From Phoronis australis (Eukaryota > Phoronida > Phoronidae): a stretch of 35,042 bases of DNA. The stretch is from contig NMRA01001251.1 in the NCBI GenBank assembly GCA_002633005.1, forward strand, positions 1 to 35,042, written 5' to 3'. This document shows, piece by piece, positions 1 to 12,189 of the stretch. Each line of letters begins with the position of its first letter. Positions within the stretch are counted from its first letter, which is position 1. The position numbers and the translations under genes were made by a program. Below the pieces are notes generated by a model. That model made no database searches. It had not been told where the DNA came from and was given only the letters and a program-made list of their open reading frames with translations.

Positions 1-625
1 ACAACATGTGACAGACTACATGTACCCATATGTCGCTCAGGTAGCCCCAGCATCACGTAAAGGGTTTGAAATTTCTTGGTGATTCAAAAACAACTTAGCT
101 GAAAGTAGAGATGTGACCATCTTTTGCCGATTAATAAGGCTGTCATTTTCACGTTTACTGTCTTGCGATAAAAAATGAGACGCATATTTCCACGTCACGA
201 TAGTCTGTCACCGTTTGCACGCTAACAATGGGACCGACCAATACCGTATAGTCACATATCAGTGATACTGTTGCGGATATTTGATAATAACGTCACATCT
301 TACGTGAAAAATTACGTTTTTCTACCACAAAGTTTGACAAGGTGATCGTTTAAAAATTAGTAAAAGACCGCTATATTGTGACGTGGTAAGAAACGTTCTT
401 CGGTGCATTTGGAAATTTGCAAAAGTAGCCGAAAATGTTAGCCAATAAAACGCGTCAAAGATCGATTGTGCATTATCCCATGTTCACACGATATGCTTAC
501 AAGTCATCGGGAGGGCTGCTCAGAGTTACATGTAGTGTTCTTTTGAACTTGATTTGGCAACAACCAAATCACGGTCGGATTCAAACAATTTGCTTGGTAT
601 TTGCCAGTTATCTGCCAAGAAGTTT

Positions 626-755
626 AAAAACTCAGCTCGCAGACTTCGGAAATTGCAGGTCGCAATTTGCGACTTGATACCAGGTGCCAAAAATCTCAGC
701 TCGCATTTCCGAATTTCAGGTCGCAAATGCGATCTGCAGCTCGTTATGTTGAGCC
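626..755. repeat. Two-copy tandem duplication, about 64 bp per unit
   Basis: The string CTCAGCTCGCA followed by a TTC-GAA stretch and CAGGTCGCAA occurs near 630 and again near 695. The two copies are offset by 64 bp and imperfect. This is seen directly. It looks like a local non-coding duplication. Confidence 0.6.
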
Positions 756-3305
756 CTGCTAACTTAAAAGTACCATCGGTGTCTCACTCGAGTGATGAAA
801 GCGTAATTAAACTAAACCACTTACTCACTATGTCATAAGATGTACATCATGGTGGTTCTTGGTGGGTGATTTTTACAACGGCTGCCTGTAACTCACCTCA
901 AGAGTTCACGCTTGCCGACCGAATTTGTAAGAAGTTGTTCGAAACGTTTGAGGGCTCACGAGTATTATTTCATTGTTGATAATTATATGGAAAAGTCGTT
1001 TTCATTCTTAATATCTTTTTACGGGCGAAAATATTTGGTTTCCTTTCAAATAAGTATAACTAAAGGCTGTGAACTCGGGGTTCACGTTGTACACACCAAT
1101 TCTGTAGGAACATGCAACCAATATTGTGCAACCAGAACACTTTTAAGTTCCTAGAAATGAAGAAAACGTGATAGGATGACACGTAATGGATTAGTGTACA
1201 TGTACGATGGTATGTCGAACTGTTCTTACCGCTACTACGGCAGCAGGATACATGCTCTAACACTTAATGTTTGCGTGATGTTGACAAACATCATGTAGTT
1301 TAACGACGACTGGCACAAAAAATGGACGTGAAACATCCCTAGAGATAGCAAATAAAATCATGGTTCTGGGATATAGGGAAGATTTTAAAATGAAAAAGTA
1401 TCGTTCTTTTCTTCAGATTTCCCTTGAGGTATCGAAGACGGAAGCAATCACTTGAGAGATTTGTGACTTTGGTTATATAGTTTATATGTCGCAATATTCA
1501 ATAATTATGCATGCCTTTGGGATTGACATGTTGCGGAAATCGTGCATGATAGGCGCCTTTTTGCAGCAATAAATTTTCATTAACGGAATTATGTATGATC
1601 AGCAAATATTAGGTTAAACGTGAAACGTGGGCCGTCTGGGATGGATTTTCTTCCATTTATTAACTGCTTTTGGAGACGAAGAGAACGAATGAAGAAGAAA
1701 AAAAAACAATGAGAGCTTTCTGTAAACAATGTTCGAAAAAGCCTTTGTAGCCACATTTTTTCGTGAACGTGTTGCCTCGTAGAACAAATTTTTGACCATG
1801 GCCGCAATATGGAAGACATGATCGTGCTAAGTTTTGTACCGTCTGCAGACATACAGACCCACCTATCGGCTATCACTAGCCATTCTGAGGTGCGACAGGT
1901 GGCGTTCACATACTTTGCAACATCAATAGACTTTGGAAGCTGAGATACACTGTACATGTACACGTACTAAATGAGCTAACTGAATGCCGACGACGCTTAA
2001 TCGAGATTTACTTAAACACCCTTCGGACAACACGGTGGATAACCTATCTTATATATAAGTTCCAATGGCACCGTTAGCATAGCACGTGCATATCTACCGT
2101 ACGCTATGCACATGCACAAAGGCATTACATGAAAACCTTTGCTAAATGACAAATTGAAATCTAATCATTTACGTGTTTTAGTATTCAAGACATCACCTTT
2201 CTTTATAAACGTAGTACTGATGCTTCTACCCTGCAGCGATATTCCGTTGTTATCTGGCCCCTTTTTTAATTGGAATTAGTTGTAATAAATTGTGTTGAAC
2301 TCAATTGATGGGCATGTTGTATTGACGTGTGAATTTAACTAGCCGTGGCAGACAAGGCCTGAAGCACTAAAGATTTTCCGGTTCTTTACAAGCCAGCATA
2401 AATATTATTTCGAATCTGAGTATATGAATCAAAATGATACCAATTTTATTTCAATAAGCGGCCGACAACAAAATCTTTTTTTTAAAGGAGGTGCTAGTTT
2501 TTTGCCCCTAAAAAAAGATGCATTTCGAAAACAACAAACCTTGATAAAGTTGCGTTTCTACAATATTTTAAATTGATATAAATCACCTCGACGGCCAATT
2601 TTTTTGGTGCGGCACCAGAGATCCAAAAATCAATTTCCTATACTGTATTCTGTTAATTTAAAAATGTGTCATGCTAAAATATCATTATTTGATATTTAAT
2701 TTATTTTGCTGTCAAAAATGTGTTTCACGGAGATTTAATGAAACACTGCGGAAATATTATCTTTAAATTATTTGAGACAGATAATGTGTCTCCAGCTCCC
2801 TATATGTACATGTACCCCAGCGCCTGCTGGTGGCTATTCCGCTTCACGTTCACCTATTATCTGTTCTTGATCCTGTCAAGGCGTTTTCCTGTTTGCCACG
2901 CCGCATACAACATGCAATTGCACAACAGAAATTCCCTACTTACTGATTTAGTGCAACTTTGCACTGGTGCGTAGAGCTAGAGCGACATCTATTTAATGAA
3001 ACAAGAACCAAACTAGTAGGCTTTTAAGAAATTAGCTAGAATTGACTTGCTGCAAATGGAAAAGGATTATATGACTTTTTCTTCTTTTTAATAGATGCAG
3101 TCAAGATCTCATACGACATTTCAATATATACACTGTTTTGTAGACTTCCATAATGTTGGTCTGATACATATTTGATCACTTTCAACAATACAGTTTTAAC
3201 TGTTTAAGACGTTGATCTCAAATGTTCCCATTTTATGGAATGCCTGAGTGTTCACTTATGTCATTAGTCTCGAACTGTTTTTTTAATCAAAGTTAGAGTG
3301 TATTC

Positions 3306-3762
3306 CAGTGGCCGGTTGCATGAAACCGTCCCAAACAGGGACTCAACTAAGGTCCCTAAGTCGTTTTGCGTATTTGTGTTTTGTTGGAGTCACAGATGAA
3401 ATATGTTTCTTCAGTTCATCTTTATTGTGATCTCCTCTTTGAATAATGACAGTTTCTAGTAATATACTGTAACTAAAACTGACTGAGCCCTGAGTTCATT
3501 GAAAATAAATAGGGACTCAGTCCTTAAATTTGGGGTGTTGCATGAAAAGATCCCTAATTATTTTCGATAAAAGATGTTGACAATTCACCGTTACGGTAGA
3601 GTTCACTTTCGATTTGTATCAAAGTCTAAAGTTGACTTAATGAGGAAGCTAAAACAATACAAGAAAGGGCAATCGATGTTATTACGAGTCCAAAAATACG
3701 CAGAAAGTTTAGGGAGCTTAGTTGAGTTCCTATTTGGGACTGTTTCATGCATCTGGGCACAG
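3306..3762. mobile_element. MITE-like element with ~50-bp terminal inverted repeats
   Basis: The left end (about 3306-3360) carries TTGCATGAAAC, then GTCCCAAA, GACTCAACTAAG and TCCCTAA. The right end (about 3708-3762) carries the same blocks inverted, with a few substitutions. The interior of about 350 bp encodes nothing recognisable and holds one further partial copy of the terminal motif near 3536-3555. A length near 457 bp, inverted ends and no transposase fit a non-autonomous DNA transposon. The GGCCGGTTGCAT-type end recalls PIF/Harbinger or ISL2EU elements, but that family guess is weak and I could not define a target-site duplication. Confidence 0.7.
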
Positions 3763-4943
3763 GGCTTCGACAGACCCGACACTGAGCTATTGCTTGAGAA
3801 CAGGAGACACTGAACAGTTCTCATGGGGATTTGCTTGTCAGAATACACGTCAATGCACTCTTCACCCTTTCTTCACTTTGTCAAAAACTGCGTGCAAATA
3901 AGGAAATTTTTTGAGTCATTTTACATCAGAAGCCATACAGATGAGCACAGAAACTTTGTTCTCTCTTGCATTTTTGACTCTTTCACTCCCAGTGGAAACC
4001 AAGCTGAACTAAGAAAAATGAGGGCAAAAAACGCAAAATCGGCACTTTCCACCCCAAAATCACCACTTTCCTGCCGATGCTAGACTAAAGCCAACATTAG
4101 ATTCCGAAAGCAAATTTCCTACCGATTCCAAAAATGTGGTCCAAAAGTACTGTCGACCAACTATTTTTTTGCAAATCTGGCTTGTTTGAGGGCTACCTGA
4201 AATCGCGGCCAATTTCTCAGTTGCTACACAGCAAGGCACAACTGCAAAAGGGGGCCACCATCTTGAAGAAGACTGTGCAGCTACAGCAGAGAAACGGGCC
4301 TTTTTTCATTTCCAGCATGTTCACAAATACAAAAAAAACACACATTCACTTGGCTTACACACAATACCTACATGTAACTAAAAATGCCCCCAAGCCTGGT
4401 CTAGCCCTAGATTTTAACATTTTGGGAGTGCAAATTGGCCGCGGCCACAACCTAACTATTCTGTGCCACCACAGGCTCGAAAAATGGGCATGTCACGTGT
4501 GGTGTTACGTCATGCGCAGAACTGGACTCTGAAAATGATAACGATCAGCCAGTTCTTTGCAACAAGGAAATCATATCTCAGCAAGAAACAAGCTGAGACC
4601 AATTTTAGAACGGTGACTGGTTTAAATCAAACTATCGCTTCTTAAACATCACGCAGGTTCGCTTCAAGTATTGTTATAACTTGTATATTCATGTTCTGCA
4701 TAGTGACGTCATGTTACTGTCCGGAGTCCCCAAGTAGAACAGTATGTACATGTAAGCAATGTACATGTAAGTTCATTACGTGCTACTAATGGCGATATAA
4801 ACATTGGCTATTTGTTTTGTAAACAATTCTTGAAAACCAAAGTGCAGCAGTTTAAGCTGGAGGCTTGCTGAGCCCATAGTTCAATACCGCAACACGTCAT
4901 GTTAAAACATTTATGAACAAGAATGAATGAACTAATGTTAGGT

Positions 4944-4960
4944 ACACACACACACACACA
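4944..4960. repeat. (AC)n microsatellite
   Basis: An uninterrupted run of about eight AC dinucleotides is visible after GGT and before TATTATT. It is a simple-sequence repeat with no coding potential. Confidence 0.85.
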
Positions 4961-5894
4961 TATTATTTTCAGTATTCAAATCAATTCACTTCAATGTGTA
5001 AGTCCACGTAGATAATGGACAATAACGATGGGCGAAGAAATTCGATAATCGATGCTGGTGAATAACAAATGATAAGAGCATTCCAAAATTATGTGAGTAG
5101 TGTTCCAAAGTCGTTAATATTTTTTGTAAAAACATAAATGAAGAATATATAATAAGTCTCGGGGAAATTTGAAAATTGGTAGGAAACACTGTCGTTGTGT
5201 GGCAACTTCTAATGACTTTAATTACGAGTTCCCGTCACACTTACTGATTAGAAATGTTGTAGTAATTATTAGTGCACCGTTTAGAACAGACTTTGCTGTC
5301 GATATTAAATTAAAGATTGGGGTTTTGACGAGGCATCCAGCTGAGATATCGATCAACCTGCCTGGTTCTTATCAATGTTAAAGTCTCAAACTGTAGTTCT
5401 CGCCTTCTAGTATTCAAGGGACAAATGATTCCTGTAACCACCCGTGCTTCGGTAAATAATTAGAGACTACAATGTATAGGTGCGCTCTTCCACTCCGTTC
5501 ATATCACACTCGGAACTTCGGCTTGACTTGAATTACTGTTGGTCAGTCAAAATAATAATTCAAAACCTGTGTTAAACAATCACGTCACCGACGTGAAGCA
5601 GCGTACAGAGCAAGAGCTTGATAGATTGACTGTTAAACAGTGCTGGAGTTTTGATTGTCACAACGAATGCTCCAAAACAAGGGAATTATGTGCACGGGTG
5701 TGATATGCCGGTAAGTCGATTATTAAGAGTCATTTGGACCTTTGCCGATAAAGAAACAATTGCGACCAAACATGTACGTTTTAAAGGATTTTTTAAGATG
5801 CGATCGATTTCGCACTTGGGTCAACAATGCAATCGATTACATACATGTAGATTGCTTCAAGAGCAGAAAGCTGACACTTCGGCTCAAGAACAAC

Positions 5895-6228
5895 ATGGAT
5901 TTTTCGTGTGCTCTGTATATTTGGATTCTGGTGTGTATTCAAGCCCTTTTTGCGTTTGATCCTGTTTCTTCAAAAAATCTTGTGCAGTTTACCAGGTATC
6001 TTGACGACGCCCGCTTCGTGGCCAGCACGAATTCCACGAGAAGTCTGCAAGTCAGGAGACTTTCCCTGTGTTCTCAGCTTTGCCTGTTAGAGTATGCTGA
6101 CCAATGCACGTTTATGAACTACTGTTTCGCCAACAAGACGTGTGTGATTAGTAATGGCGCTGTAGATCCTTACCTGATGGTAACAGCTCCGGCTGTTGGT
6201 TGGACTAGCTACCATACGTACGAAATCG
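5895..6228 (+). CDS. Secreted PAN-like/TSP1 protein, exon 1 (signal peptide and Cys-rich segment)
   Basis: First coding exon of a five-exon gene: 5895-6228, 11134-11471, 13648-13811, 15167-15345, 15796-15845; 1,065 nt, 354 residues. All junctions are GT/AG and keep phase. I chose the ATG at 5895 because it starts a good signal peptide: MDFSCA, then hydrophobic residues 6-20 ending in ALFA. The frame is open further upstream with an in-frame ATG at about 5772, but that start would bury the signal. Residues 56-88 hold closely spaced cysteines (59, 63, 71, 77, 83) in a C-x3-C-x7-C-x5-C-x5-C pattern like the core of PAN/apple domains, which bind proteins or glycans. This is a resemblance, not a firm call. 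N-glycosylation sequons occur at Asn46 and Asn80. The exon ends in phase 1 at a GTGAGT donor. The predicted product is extracellular and its partner is unknown. An extra exon in the 4.9-kb first intron cannot be excluded. Confidence 0.75.
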
Positions 6229-7184
6229 GTGAGTTTCAGTGAACATCACTCCTTCTCTGTTTCAGTTATACGTAACAAAAAAATTTGCTACGCAATAAAG
6301 AATATTTTGCTCATCCCATGCCAAATGACGTTATATGGACGTAGCAAAGTATTCTTAAATTTGCGAGATCTACATGTATGTGGCGAGCTTATAAGCGGGC
6401 AGCATGGTTATAGCTTACGGGACACCTCCATTGTTTTCCTTCGTTGCGTACATTATATGTTGGACATAGAATACAGGTTTCGTGGATAACATACCTTGGA
6501 CGCACGTCAGCTCGTTATCGATAAATGTTTGCCATTATCTTTATTTTAAGAAAGCAAAACAAAGTGAACAATGGACACGCCTTTATATGGCTATGTATGC
6601 GACGAGCTTGCGACATAGTTTCCCGTTTTTCTTTACTTTTTAGAAATAACGCCTAATGTAGTAACTGGCTCTTGCCGTCGTCTTCATTCATAAAGCCTTT
6701 TTCAATTTCCTTTCTTGAATCGATAAATAGATCAACAAGATTACATTAACAGTGTTTTACAGCACACATCACTGTCACTACTTGCTTACACAATAGCGTC
6801 ATCGACGATACCTCCATACTAGCCAACGACCACCACTCCATGAAAACCACAAGCTATTACTTGGATGTTTTCATAGCACAGGAGCGAAAACGGCAGAAAA
6901 TATCTGTTTCGTTCCAATCATCACGCGTTTTCCAACAATATCATCATGCTATATATCATCTTTACCATAACTGTTCATATAACACGCCACTTGTAATCGA
7001 GCTGCTGATTAAGTTCTTAAACGAGAATGCCACACGATTTAATTAGTCTTTTTTACCGTCTTAATCGGTCGGTCTACATCCACATCGCCTCTTATACGGT
7101 CGACCTCACCTTGCCGAGAGGTGTCGTGTTAACCTGTGAGGAATTTGAGAAACGACGCAGCGACGTCAGTGGTTCGTCTGCAGA

Positions 7185-7520
7185 GTGAATGCCGCTACAT
7201 TGCTGTGCATCGCTCCCGCTTGTCCGAACTATGAAGCTGCGAAGAAAGTGGTTATATCATTTTTTCGACTTCCTCGAGAGCCCGAAATGCTTGGGAAGTG
7301 GCTCGCGGTAGTGAATAATGAAAGATACGGCGCTGTTAATAGCAAGTATGAGGCCGTGAAACATCTCCGTGTCTGTGGCCGGCATTTCGTCGACAGTGAT
7401 TTCTCTGACGAATTTGGCTTACCAAAGAACTATCCATACGTTCCGTTGCCTGTGAATGTTCACGGCGCCTCTCTAGTATTTCTTGATCAGTGTATTCCGG
7501 TTCGAACTGATAGCCTGTGA
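7185..7520 (+). CDS. THAP-type zinc-finger domain frame without an ATG (nested exon or gene relic)
   Basis: The translation shows the C2CH signature of THAP DNA-binding domains. It has CIAPAC near the N-terminus (C-x4-C), then FFRLPREPEMLGKW (the F-x-LP...W part of the fold), then VCGRHFVDSDF (the C-x2-H pair). A LPKNYPYVPLP segment occupies the place of the usual AVP-type end of the domain. THAP domains bind DNA in cellular factors and in P-element-like and other transposases. The frame opens with GTG at 7185, runs back to a TGA at 7146 with no ATG, and stops after ~111 codons, just past the domain. A CAG at 7181-7183 could be a splice acceptor giving the THAP frame from 7184. An ATG at 7188 starts another frame (MPLHCC), so a one-base shift at the start is also possible. 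It cannot be spliced from exon 1 of the host gene: the phase gives an immediate TGA. It is thus a separate nested exon, a domesticated fragment or a transposon relic. Confidence 0.6.
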   Translation: MNAATLLCIAPACPNYEAAKKVVISFFRLPREPEMLGKWLAVVNNERYGAVNSKYEAVKHLRVCGRHFVDSDFSDEFGLPKNYPYVPLPVNVHGASLVFLDQCIPVRTDSL

Positions 7521-8119
7521 AATCTAACGATCCCATCCGTGAAGTCTTCGTCGGGTGAGCTCTTGACTAAGTCGGGAATGGCGCCGGGCGATTTGCTATG
7601 TAGACGTTCATGATTCTGCGTTCTGTTTCAAAATGAATTATTCTCATCCTAACCAATGCTTATATAAAACTGAAACAAAGTCTGTCTCATTAGATGCAAT
7701 TTGTAATGCCTTTGCAGTATTCGTGAGTGCAAATGTTGAGAAGCCAGCAATGGCCTCTGCGTTGACCGGCATTTGATGCCGACAATAAAGGTAATTGACC
7801 GGGCGCCTAGGCTGTGTGAGCGCATGATAATTCAGTGTTTGCTGACAGAAAGCTGTTGTAAAAAAATTACTCGATTTCATATACTGTGGTCACATGTTAG
7901 GGGAGTCTTTATTTAGAAATACAAATACATTATTCAAATCATTTTTACTGTACAACCTTTGCCCCGACGGTCTGTGGAAGGGGAACCCGACAAGTAAGTA
8001 GATTTTCGCATAAATAATTACATGCACATTATTTCTTTGGCTCACTATTATAGTGTTTCGTGACTGGAGATTTAGTTTCCAACTCAAGCTGGTTTATGTT
8101 GGTGCCAGTCCCGGCGGCC

Positions 8120-8220
8120 ACGACGGGCTTGATTGGTGGGTTCCGAGCCACTGGTCGGTATAACGAGTCAGTCCGGCCGAGACAAGCCTGATCGGGTTCC
8201 GAGCCACTGGCCGGGATAAC
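8120..8220. repeat. Two-copy 56-bp tandem repeat, GC-rich
   Basis: GGGTTCCGAGCCACTGG, followed by a GG-ATAAC stretch, occurs at 8138 and again at 8194. The text before each copy is also similar (GGGCTTGATTGGT versus AAGCCTGATC). This is an imperfect local duplication inside intron 1, richer in CpG than its surroundings. Confidence 0.65.
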
Positions 8221-8229
8221 AAGCGTTTT

Positions 8230-8713
8230 GTGTGTTTAGAACTCAAAAAATCACAAGTCTAAACAACACAGATCTATGTTTTTCTGTCTGTATTTCACGG
8301 AAGAATACTCCGAATTTATCTCCGAACAGACCCCAAACTCCTGCTACGGACCTAGGGAAATTGGCCTCCCGAACTTTGTAGGCTACGGTGGGTCCAAATA
8401 CCAATAAACCCGTAACAGCGAAATAAAACAACACGTTTTATAAGAATTCGTTGTATTTTTAAGGGTTTTACATCTAAGTTTGGTGATTTATTGGTGTTAA
8501 ACGATGAATGCAAGCGGTAAGCCGACACCAGTAACCCGTGTTGTGAACTGCTGAACGGACTGCGCGTGAAACCAATGACGTCATTGGATAATTTCGACAC
8601 CTCCGTCTGACGTCAGGTGTCAGGTAACACAACCGAACGTGCCGTTATCGAGTAGAACTACTCGATCTAAATTGATGCAAAATAGGTTGTTTTTGGGTGG
8701 CATTCTCCTTTAA
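8230..8713. mobile_element. Probable DNA-transposon fragment ending TTAA (right end only)
   Basis: Read on the minus strand from 8713, the sequence begins TTAAAGGAGAATGCCACCC. This parallels the TTAA-AGGCGAAGGCAACC ends of the intact element at 23357-24730. Inside are a perfect 16-bp palindrome (8572-8587) and a hairpin with a 9-bp stem (8647-8666). I found no matching left end, so the left limit is arbitrary and the element may be truncated. No coding capacity is evident. Confidence 0.4.
8572..8615. promoter_or_regulatory. Paired CRE-like TGACGTCA sites
   Basis: TGACGTCA occurs at 8576-8583, centred in the perfect palindrome CCAATGACGTCATTGG, and again at 8608-8615, 32 bp on. This octamer is the full consensus site for CREB/ATF-type bZIP factors. 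Function here is unproven because the sites sit in probable transposon DNA inside an intron. Confidence 0.35.
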
Positions 8714-11133
8714 GGCTCAGAAAACATACTTATATGGTCCCATAATTTTTTGAAAATTGACGCGGTAGCGTGACATTTTTTAATCGTGCATTTTTCATGG
8801 AAAAAACGTGGATCCGGTGTCAATCTGGCGACAAGAGGCCTCAAGTCTATTGAGAGTAGTTGTGATCAGCTGCTCGGTAATGTTATTGCATTAGATTCTG
8901 AAGGAGAGGTGGATTATTCAAGACAAAATCATTCGAAATTACAATAGTTTTAGTGCGCCCGTTGGCCCTTGATAGTGCGCTGTCAATGAAATTTTTATAC
9001 GCTATTGACGCGGGATGTGCACCTACAATTATCCACTGGCATGAGTATTCTCTGAACTGTATTACGCGTATTATGGGAGTAAAGCTGTGTACATTTATGG
9101 TATCATGCTATCATTTGCAAGCGTTTCGCTCTCGTGAAAGAATTCCCTTTCGTCTAAGTGTTTTCAGGCGTGCGCGGAGTGAAAGTTTGATTACGGTCCA
9201 TCACACTTGTACATGTAGTCGTCGTTGAGATTGCTCTATACAATGGTTGCCAATTTCCGTGTGACTTTATTAATAGGTGAAATGAAATTTCTCCATGTCT
9301 TTTGCTTTCTCATAATTTATTTGTCTTTTGTTTGCTTGATTCTTTGTTCGCACTCTACACGTCGTATTTCTTATTCTATTACTATGGAGTTTACAAAAAA
9401 GATGTTTAATGTGAATACCTCGGAGCCTATTGTTTTTAATTGAATTCGGACGCGAGATGACGATGTGGCGGCTAATTTGTTTTGCGGAGGCATCACGATA
9501 ACTCTGTTGTTTCTCAGTGGGACATTTGGGATTTTTTCTGTGGACAGATCTTTTCAAGGGCTATTGTGAAAGTGTAATTTGTTTTTTTCTATGGTTTACG
9601 GTTCTCGATTTATTCTAAATCTTCCCAATGACTGATCTTATGTCGTATCTTCGACGTCCCTTGACAGATCTGTGTTAAACTTGGTTATGTGGATAGATTT
9701 TTGTCAAGCGCTATAGCCATTGTGAAACTCGTTTCTCGCTACATTCTCGCGGTATTAGATATTTACCACTTAGTTGACTGCTCATTTACATTGTATGTAA
9801 TTACTAATTTCTAGTTGCACTTCGTTGGCCTGCCATACGTGTTTTAGAGATCGCATTTGTCGTATGACCGACATGAAATTTACTGTAAAACGTTTATCAA
9901 GTCAAGAATTCGAGAAATTGATTTTTGGGTGCATTCGGAATGAAAATGGCTCCGTGACGGCCATATTTTGAATTATGTTTTCGGAGCTCTAGCTCTTAGA
10001 CCGAAAATTTCACATTTGGTATGTAAACAGATCTTCTAATGCGCTACCTAAAATGCGCAACGACTTATCATTCTGGAATAATTTGAGATTTTCTTATGTA
10101 TCTGTCATTTCTTGACTGACTCTATAATGCATTTTCAATAGTTAATCGTTAAAAAATGTTGGCGTAATAGCCGTCGGAGTAATGATTGTTGGCGTTCAAA
10201 GTTTCGTCGTCGACTTCGCCTTTATGATTTCTCTAAGTGTCGCTCCTGAGAGCGCTTTCATTGTGCACATATGTACATATACTGAATGTGCATGATAACG
10301 TCGTACGAAACTGACGAATATTGTATCCAGTCGAACGCCTGCTGCAAATCAGACCTGCTGGGTCCGTTTCTGTGAGATGCACGTCGTCATCGAATACAGG
10401 GGGAAAACAAGTTGATCTCGTTTATATGGATAACATTGCCGTGAAATACCATTCAAATGCTAAGCGCTGCGCCCGAGACCCACCAAAACACTAATTACAA
10501 AAAACCACACATATTACTGAGAGGGAGGTGTAGGGGGGTTGTCTCTCTTATTCCAATCTTTCGAACTCCAAACATCAAACCGGCGATACCGCACATTCCA
10601 CGATGAGCTAAATGACTAAAATCGTCATCATTACTTTACCCCTTTACGTATTCCCTACTTCGCATCACGCTTTCATTGTTACACTAGTGCTTTTGACGTC
10701 ATGCATCACAATTACACGGATGTTCAGTAATGGCTTATTGTTCAATTAGACCTTAGGAACAGAGATGTACATTGTCAATACATGTAATTTCCGAGGTCTT
10801 GGTTATTTTTCTCCCTGTCTGGAAACTGCTGGGGATTTTCGTACTTGAAACCCGGTCCACAGAGCGGTAATACATTTCCAATCTATTAGTAATTTAAAAC
10901 GCAGTGAAACTGGCCCAAGTATTATTATTCCTTTTAGGATTGACATCCGAATTTTGCTCGACTGGGCCTAATCCGTGACGTCATGTCTAGCGGACAAGTT
11001 GGACTTGAAATACAAAGCAGTGCCGGTACATAATGAGGCCAAACTTTGACAAATGATCGTCATCCAGACGAAAACAAACTTGGAATTTTTGCATTCTCAC
11101 ACGAATACATGTAAATATATTTCTGTGTTGTAG

Positions 11134-11471
11134 AGGATGGGTATTGGGGCGCCTGGGGTCAGTGGTCTGCCTGTAGCGCAACTTGTAATGAAGGAACCCG
11201 CTCGAGGACCCGCAGTTGCGTTCCGCCGAAGTATGAAGGGAAATCTTGTCAAGGGAACAGCAGTGCCAGTGAAACCTGCAACGAACAGGAGTGTCCCTGG
11301 GTACTGGTGTTTAAAGGAAGTAAAGGCATTGGGTCGTCTGCTCGAGATTTATGGGTTGGCAGCGGTTACACGTCATCACCTTCTGCGGACATGTTACAAA
11401 CGAACAGTGGGTCGTCTGCACACTACAAGAGCTCCATAGTGGAAAACTGGTCGAGTTTAAACGTACAAAAG
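11134..11471 (+). CDS. Secreted PAN-like/TSP1 protein, exon 2 (thrombospondin type 1 repeat)
   Basis: Acceptor TTCTGTGTTGTAG and donor AAG|GTAAGC bound 338 nt; it enters in phase 1 and leaves in phase 0. Residues 114-166 are a textbook thrombospondin type 1 repeat. It has the three-Trp ladder WGAWGQWS (Trp116, 119, 122), CSATC, the Arg-rich strand GTRSRTRSC, and six cysteines at 125, 129, 140, 150, 160 and 165. In this family the Trp/Arg stack is a known site of C-mannosylation and glycosaminoglycan contact, and the six cysteines form three disulfides. The exon then runs without a linker into the unnamed C-terminal domain (from about Trp167: WVLVFKGSKGIGSSARDLW), so this domain starts inside the TSP1 exon. 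Asn153 is in an N-x-S sequon. Confidence 0.88.
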
Positions 11472-12189
11472 GTAAGCCACTCTTATTATTTCTCACTGAT
11501 TCTGCATCTATTTGTCACATGATACGTTCCGGACTAAAAGCTTTGGGGACGGTGTTCCTACCGTCCGCTGCTGCACGGAAGGATATCTGAGAGACATACA
11601 GTGAGATCAGTCCTCTAGATATCCATGAACCTATTTTGACAGCTAAAATCCGCTTTGAAACAAGCTCTGTACGAATAGTGTATTTTTTAAAATTTTCTTA
11701 ACTGATCCAAGCAGGCCATCAGAACTGTACTTAGCCACCAAATGATCTTAAGGCCAGAGAATCTAACACTTTATCTAGGCCAATCGATATATTAAAACAG
11801 GTCTCACTTACGCGAACAACTGTAATTGGTTAAACCTTGTTAAATGTAATAAAATATAGTCGCATAGTGTTTATGGCACCGGCAGATTTTTTTGGTGAAA
11901 TCGTACGTTAACATAAATTAGTTTTACTCATAAAACCGTCAATCCCATATAACGACCCACCTTAACTAGTGAAAAACGTCATATTAGTCACATTTTCGTC
12001 ATCAGTAACACGACCTGACGGCATATAATAACCCAGTTTGAAAACCTTTTAATTATATTTATCGATTGCCATGTACATTTGAGCCTACTATGCGCAGAGC
12101 TATCAATTAGTGATGGTCTCCGTCAATAGAAGTTTTAACGCTGAAGTTAAATAGCTTTGGGTAACTAATACATGTAGCAGCTGCAATTC

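Larger units (their letters stand above)
1..5894. other. Intergenic region without a supported gene
   Basis: No reading frame here has a recognisable domain or a credible exon structure. Open stretches are under about 130 codons and look like chance frames. Recognisable contents are a two-copy 64-bp duplication (626-755), a MITE-like element (3306-3762), an (AC)n run (4944-4960) and seven TACATGTA octamers. The promoter and any 5' untranslated exon of the gene starting at 5895 should lie towards the right end, but I see no decisive TATA box or initiator. Confidence 0.5.
6229..11133. other. Intron 1 of the TSP1 gene (4.9 kb)
   Basis: Begins GTGAGT and ends TTCTGTGTTGTAG. It contains the THAP-domain frame (7185-7520), a 56-bp duplication (8120-8220), a transposon end with two CRE-like octamers (to about 8713) and two more TGACGTCA sites (10694, 10976). 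From 8714 to 11133 I see no further gene. Confidence 0.6.

Noticed and set aside
4134-4532. 132-codon plus-strand frame
   Set aside because: No domain, low-complexity AAAAAACACAC stretch inside, and no splice context. Treated as chance.
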